Shown in pieces: positions 22,878-27,156 of a DNA stretch of 27,156 nt. The stretch comes from DASTBU01 sp035711845 (GTDB lineage Bacteria > Acidobacteriota > Vicinamibacteria > Vicinamibacterales > 2-12-FULL-66-21), in contig DASTBU010000076.1 of NCBI GenBank assembly GCA_035711845.1, positions 1 through 27,156 on the forward strand, in the 5' to 3' direction. Numbering within the stretch: the first letter of the stretch is position 1; each line of letters starts with the position of its first letter. The notes under the pieces were generated by a model. That model was given only the letters and a program-made list of their open reading frames with translations, ran no database searches and was not told where the DNA came from. Made by a program: the position numbers and the translations under genes.

Positions 22878-25094
22878 TTACTCGTCGGTTTGAGCGCTTC
22901 GTTCCTGGCATCGCTCATCATCAGGCCTGACCACGTCTCCGGCTCCCGGATGGGGAAGTTTGAGTGCTCTCGCGAGGGCCGGCCAGCGCACGCTGCAGCG
23001 CAGGGCATGCGCGTGCGCGTACAAGAAGAAGAAGATTGCTGGATGGCGTTCTTCGATGGCGCGTTCGGTCCAGTCCGCGCTGGCCTCCAACTCTGAACAG
23101 GCCAAATGGTACGTGGCAAGCGCGAGCGACGCCCCGTACACGTCGGCTGCCTTCAGTGTGTCAAGCAGTGATTGCGCTCGCGTTGTCGTTCCCTCGAGCA
23201 TCAGGGCCGCCGCGAGAAGTCCCCTGGCCACCGGACTCCATGGCGCCTGTGCGTACGCCTTTTCGGCGTGCGGAAGCGCCCGGGGCACATCTCCCTGCAA
23301 CAGGGTCTCGAGACCCAGGATGAAGTGCGTGAACCACAGGTCGTGATCCAGCTCGAGGACGCGGCGCAGTTCTCTCGTGGCTTCTGCATCCCGTCCCGCG
23401 GCACGCAGGCATTGCGCCAGCCGCAGACGGCCGACGAGATTCAGAGGATCGTCCTCGAGCGCGCGCGCACACTCGTCGGCGGCCTCGCCGGAACGTCCGA
23501 CGGGCAGCAGGTAGTACAGCGCATGGAACCGCCGAACCGCAGAAGGTATCGGGTCGCAGGCCATCGCTGCGGCGAAATGACGCTCTGCCGCGGACCAGTC
23601 GTACTCATAGAGCGCGGCGACCAGGCCAAGCATGGCGTGGCCTTCCGGGAGAGATGGCTCGATGGCGAGCGCCTTTCGCGCTTCTCGACGTACGAGCGGC
23701 ATGGCGTCGTGCGCCGGCAGCAGCGCGTAGTTTGCCAGCTGCGCGAAATGGAAACCGAACATCCCATGAGCGAGTGCGAAGCGTGAATCGAGTGCGATGG
23801 CCCGCTCGAACCACTCCCGCGCGCGTGCCATGCCTTCGGGTATCAGCTTCTGCGCCTCGTGCAGCGCGCGCAGATAGGCTTCGTACGCCTCCAGGCCCGG
23901 CGTATAGCGTCGCGGCGCCACCTGGGCCGTCAGCTTCACGTGAAGCGCGCTGGTGATGGCGGCCGCGATCTCGTCCTGCACCGCGAAGACGTCCGCCAGC
24001 TCCCGGTCGTAGCGCTCGGACCAGAGATGGTATCCGTCCGACGCATTGATGAGCTGCGCGGTGACGCGAATACGGCTGGCCGCCCGTCGGACGCTTCCCT
24101 CCAGGATCGTCCCCACGTTGAGCGCCTCAGCGATGGTGCGGATGTCCTGCTCTTTGCCACGGAAGGCGAATGCCGACGTGCGCGCGGTGACTTTGAGTTC
24201 AGGAATCTGCGTGAGCGCATTGATGATCTCCTCCGCGAGGCCATCGCTGAAATATTCGTTGTCCTTGTCCGCGCTCAGGTTCGTGAACGGCAGCACGGCG
24301 ATGGATGGTCCCTCGCTGGAGACCTTCCGGGAGACTCGCTCCAGAGCGGCCCGGACCTCGGACATGCTGGCGAAGCGATCCTCGGGGCGCTTACGCAGGC
24401 AGCGCCTGAGGATCCGCTCCAGCTCCGGGCTCGTTTGCAGCGCGCGCGGTTCCTCATGCAGCACGGCGAGGAGCACCCGCGCCGCGGTGTGGCCGCCGAA
24501 TGCCGGCTGACCCGAGAGCAGCTCATAGAAGACGGCCCCAAAGCTGAAGATGTCGGAACGGACGTCGAGTGGCCGCGCTTCGGCCTGCTCGGGCGACATG
24601 TACGCGGCCGTTCCGCAGACGGCGTCGTCCGACGTGAGCGTGAGGTCGGCGTCCGTCTGCATCAGCGTCGCGATCCCGAAATCGAGAAGCTTTGGAACGC
24701 CGTCCGGCGTCACGAGGATGTTGGCGGGCTTCAGGTCGCGATGAAGAATGCCGCGACGATGTGCCTCCTCCAGCGCGCAGGCGATCTGCAGGGCGCGAGA
24801 GGTCGCCTCGTCGGCCGGGAGTGGACCTCGAAGCGGCTGACCTTCGATGTACTCCAGGACGAGAAAGTCGGGACCGAGATCGTAGATTTGACACACATTC
24901 GGGTGATTCAGGGCCGAGATCGCGCGCGCTTCCTGCTCGAACCGGTCTTGATGGACGCGCCTCACGCGCTTGATCGCGACGGTGCGTTGCAGTCGCGTGT
25001 CCCGGGCCTTCCATACTTCTCCCATTCCGCCCGAGCCAATCAGGGAGATCAGAAGGTACGGGCCGAGCTGGACGCCGGGCGACCAATTGGTCAC
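22878..25094 (-). CDS. Soluble Ser/Thr kinase with TolB_N-like and TPR domains
   Basis: A 738-residue kinase without a membrane segment. The kinase domain (about 12-255) has GSGGMGEVWKARD, K42 in VAIK, HRDLKPAN with D120, DFG with D138 and GTAAYMSPEQ. The AVLPFTNLSADKDNEYFSDGLAEEI domain (about 263-400, TolB N-terminal/FlgO-like) follows with almost no linker. The rest (about 410-720) is TPR-like, for example ARRELRRVLELDHDLWFTHFILGLETLL in broken repeats. The order is the same as in the 16098 kinase. Translation starts at a GTG (25092-25094) with no Shine-Dalgarno. A TATAGA box at 25106-25111 (minus strand) would put the transcript start about five bases before it, so the message may be nearly leaderless. 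The C-terminus (DERCQERSAQTDE) is polar and may be read-through of an older end. Confidence 0.93.
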   Translation of the reverse strand: MTNWSPGVQLGPYLLISLIGSGGMGEVWKARDTRLQRTVAIKRVRRVHQDRFEQEARAISALNHPNVCQIYDLGPDFLVLEYIEGQPLRGPLPADEATSRALQIACALEEAHRRGILHRDLKPANILVTPDGVPKLLDFGIATLMQTDADLTLTSDDAVCGTAAYMSPEQAEARPLDVRSDIFSFGAVFYELLSGQPAFGGHTAARVLLAVLHEEPRALQTSPELERILRRCLRKRPEDRFASMSEVRAALERVSRKVSSEGPSIAVLPFTNLSADKDNEYFSDGLAEEIINALTQIPELKVTARTSAFAFRGKEQDIRTIAEALNVGTILEGSVRRAASRIRVTAQLINASDGYHLWSERYDRELADVFAVQDEIAAAITSALHVKLTAQVAPRRYTPGLEAYEAYLRALHEAQKLIPEGMARAREWFERAIALDSRFALAHGMFGFHFAQLANYALLPAHDAMPLVRREARKALAIEPSLPEGHAMLGLVAALYEYDWSAAERHFAAAMACDPIPSAVRRFHALYYLLPVGRSGEAADECARALEDDPLNLVGRLRLAQCLRAAGRDAEATRELRRVLELDHDLWFTHFILGLETLLQGDVPRALPHAEKAYAQAPWSPVARGLLAAALMLEGTTTRAQSLLDTLKAADVYGASLALATYHLACSELEASADWTERAIEERHPAIFFFLYAHAHALRCSVRWPALARALKLPHPGAGDVVRPDDERCQERSAQTDE

Positions 25095-25482
25095 GGTGGG
25101 GAGATTCTATAGCACCCCCGCGTGCGAGGTCGTGTGATGTCGCGGGCGATTCATCAACGGCGTTCCACCAGCCAGCGCGGGTTCAAGGTGGGCAGCGGCC
25201 AGGCGAAGGATCGTGATTGGGTCAGAATCCCGAAACGCCACAACTCGCTTGTTGAGCTGCCGGCTGAGAACGAACGACAACACCCATTCCATCGAATCAG
25301 GCAGGGCCCCATCCTGTCGTTTCGAGAGCCGAACCGCCGATCCAGCAGTTCTGAGATTCTTGTTGTGCACGTGGCCGCAGAAGCTTAGTATCGCCCACGT
25401 TATTCTCGTGCGTCGCTTGTGGTGCCCTTCTACTTGTCGAGCTCCTCGATGTCCGTCAACCATCAGGAAGAGAGGGCGGGTT
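25095..25482. other. Divergent gap between kinase and TonB receptor
   Basis: A 388-base stretch between divergent genes. It holds the TATAGA box of the kinase (25106-25111) and a promoter for the receptor (25363-25391). The minus-strand open frame here resembles no known protein and is probably chance. Confidence 0.5.
25363..25391 (+). promoter_or_regulatory. Promoter of the TonB-dependent receptor gene
   Basis: TTGTGC (25363-25368), 17 bases, TAGTAT (25386-25391), in line with the sigma70 pattern. The leader would be about 85 bases. Confidence 0.5.
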
Positions 25483-27156
25483 ATGAGAGCGACGATGCGT
25501 GGTTCGATTTGTCTGCTCCTTCTGTTCACTCCGGTGACCGTCGCATACGGTCAGACGTTCACCGGCGGCATTCGCGGCGTCGTGAGCGATGCGAGCGGCG
25601 TCGTTCCCGGCGCACCTGTGACGCTCATCAACGAGGCCACCAACGTCTCGCGTGAGACCGTCACCAACGAGGTCGGTCAGTACAACTTCCCGGCCGTGCC
25701 GCCCGGCACCTACACGGTCAAGACGCAGGTGAGCGGGTTCAAGACGGCCGAGCGGGCCGGATTGGTCCTCGCCACTCAGCAGTTTCTCACGATCGACTTC
25801 ACGCTCGAGCCTGGCTCCCTCGAGGAAACGGTCACCGTGACGGGTGAGTCGCCGCTCATCGATACGGCGACTGCCTCGGTCGGTGGCACGCTGAACCGAC
25901 TCCAGCTCGAGCAGCTGCCCTCCCCAGGGCGAAACGCGTTTCTGATTGGGGTGACGGTTCCCACCGTGAACACGGTTGGAGACGCGCAGTTCAACCGCCA
26001 GCAGGATCAGACCAATGCGTCGCGCGTCTCGCTGGGGGGCGGCGGCATTCGCGCGAACAACTATCTGCTCGAAGGCGTACCCATTACAGAGTTGCGCGGC
26101 CGCGCTATCGCCAACCCGACGATCGAAGCGATCGCGGAGGTCAAAGTCCAGGTTCACACCTACGACGCGGAAATGGGACGCACCGGTGGAGGTGTGTTCA
26201 ACGTGAGCGCGAGATCCGGCACCAACCAGTACCATGGGAGCGCCTTCTACCAGACGCGGCCCGTGTGGGGTCAGAGCCTCAACTTCTTCAGCGAGAAGGA
26301 GGGGGGCACGAAGGAGAGCACGGGGATCGCCGACTCGTACTATCGCTTGTACGGTGGCGGAGTCGGCGGTCCGATTTTCCGGAACCGGACGTTCTTCTGG
26401 ATGGCGACCGAAGGCTACCGTTCGTTGACGACCCGCGGCATCCAGTACGTCTGGCCGACCGCGCGGCAGCGCAGCGGCGACTTTTCCCAGACGACCAGCG
26501 AAGGCGTTCCGATCCGGCTGTTCAATCCGTGGTGCCGTGGAGGTGCGGTCAGCGCGCGCTGTCCCGCCACCGGCACCGGATCGCTGGCCACGGGCGGCGA
26601 ATTCACGAACGCGATCATCCCGCGCGATCATCCGGCGGCCAACGCCGTAGGCTTCAACCTCATCAACGCGTGGCCGACGCAGACAGTCGGCGGGCGACCC
26701 GTTGCCGACAACGAGGACGGCAACGTGAATGCCAGCGACACGGCGCGAATCGTGGACGAAGCGGACATGCTGACGCTGAAGGTCGATCACCGCTTCAACG
26801 ACAGGTGGACCCTCAGCGGGTTCTATCTGTACAACAACACGGACGAGCCCGGCAGCGGAATCATGCCTGCGGATTTCCAGTACATCGAGAACCATGAGGA
26901 GTTCTTCACCACGCTTCGCCGGCGTCCCCACGTGCTCGCGATCAACGCCACCAACGTCCTGAGCGACTCCACGGTTCTGACCTTCCGGTACGGGTGGCAG
27001 ACATGGCAGGACCAGACCGATACCGCGGTCTATTCACCGGGCCTCGGCACCCTGGGCTTCAGCCCCACGTATCTGAATGCCATCAATCCGGACGGCTTGA
27101 ACACGTTCCCCGAGCTGCTTTTCGACGACATAGACGATGTCGGCGGGTGGGGCGGC
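25483..27156 (+). CDS. TonB-dependent receptor, carboxypeptidase-regulatory N-domain (partial)
   Basis: The first 558 codons of an outer-membrane TonB-dependent receptor; the frame is still open at the window end. The signal peptide (about 1-23, SICLLLLFTPVTVAYG-Q) is followed by a CarboxypepD_reg/Ig-like domain (about 25-112: GGIRGVVSDASGVVPGAPV, then NEVGQYNFPAVPPGTYTV). The plug begins at ETVTVTGESPLIDTATASVG (about 116-135) and contains NNYLLEGVPITELRG. Barrel strands follow with GGGVFNVSARSGTNQYHGSAF and GGGVGGPIFRNRTFFWMATEGYR. This Oar-like layout is typical of the many acidobacterial receptors proposed to import glycans or peptides. ATG 25483 has GGAAGAGAGGG upstream; an ATG four codons later is possible. 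The C-terminus and the ligand cannot be seen. Confidence 0.93.
   Translation, partial: MRATMRGSICLLLLFTPVTVAYGQTFTGGIRGVVSDASGVVPGAPVTLINEATNVSRETVTNEVGQYNFPAVPPGTYTVKTQVSGFKTAERAGLVLATQQFLTIDFTLEPGSLEETVTVTGESPLIDTATASVGGTLNRLQLEQLPSPGRNAFLIGVTVPTVNTVGDAQFNRQQDQTNASRVSLGGGGIRANNYLLEGVPITELRGRAIANPTIEAIAEVKVQVHTYDAEMGRTGGGVFNVSARSGTNQYHGSAFYQTRPVWGQSLNFFSEKEGGTKESTGIADSYYRLYGGGVGGPIFRNRTFFWMATEGYRSLTTRGIQYVWPTARQRSGDFSQTTSEGVPIRLFNPWCRGGAVSARCPATGTGSLATGGEFTNAIIPRDHPAANAVGFNLINAWPTQTVGGRPVADNEDGNVNASDTARIVDEADMLTLKVDHRFNDRWTLSGFYLYNNTDEPGSGIMPADFQYIENHEEFFTTLRRRPHVLAINATNVLSDSTVLTFRYGWQTWQDQTDTAVYSPGLGTLGFSPTYLNAINPDGLNTFPELLFDDIDDVGGWGG

Noticed and set aside
23859..25112. 417-codon plus-strand frame over the last kinase
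   Set aside because: Antisense shadow of a kinase with complete HRD and DFG motifs.
25107..25529. 140-residue minus-strand gene in the kinase-receptor gap
   Set aside because: It overlaps both the receptor start and its promoter, has no family resemblance, and no ribosome site was seen.

Overview
The window looks like a chromosomal segment of a high-GC soil-type Acidobacteriota, most likely the Vicinamibacteria (subdivision 6) lineage. This is inferred from gene content: several large Ser/Thr kinases fused to TolB-like propellers or TPRs, a PadR regulator paired with an ADOP-type permease N-domain, a TonB-dependent receptor with a carboxypeptidase-regulatory N-domain, and DUF481 and DUF420 proteins. 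No marker gene is present, so the lineage is not proven.

Layout. (1) 1-1887: an IS110-family insertion sequence (DEDD transposase, minus strand) with unresolved ends. (2) 1888-6600: a housekeeping-like block with a membrane diguanylate cyclase, a DUF420 membrane protein, heme O synthase (ctaB) and a secreted M23 peptidase. The gaps between or beside these genes carry arrays of short repeats, each built on a different word but mostly spaced 7 bases apart (GATT/AATC, GCACGTM, GCTGGAA, GGTTCA). (3) 6706-13177: a tRNA-Glu(CUC) gene whose 3' end is repeated at 13148-13177 (30 bp, one mismatch) and partly at 11308-11324. This is the classic footprint of DNA inserted at a tRNA gene. The enclosed 6.4 kb holds a kinase, a kinase remnant, a PadR/lipocalin-like pair, a broken metallo-beta-lactamase-fold gene and a phosphodiesterase-like gene, but no integrase. 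(4) 13186-18209: two convergent kinases. (5) 18693-22680: an outer-membrane DUF481 protein, an AI-2E-family permease and a secreted trypsin-like protease, all on the plus strand. (6) 22878-25094: a fourth intact kinase. (7) 25483-end: the N-terminal part of a TonB-dependent receptor that runs off the window.

How the genes fit together. The four intact kinases fall into two architecture pairs: kinase-TM-beta-propeller (6807-9635 and 13246-16008) and kinase-TolB_N-like-TPR without a membrane segment (16098-18209 and 22878-25094). DUF420 and CtaB both point to cytochrome oxidase biogenesis. The kinase and TonB-receptor content suggests an accessory, sensing-rich region. No CRISPR array, rRNA, integrase or recognisable defence system was seen. 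The least ordinary features are the heptad arrays, the tRNA-derived direct repeats, and a hairpin lying between the Shine-Dalgarno-like run and the start codon of the kinase at 9635.
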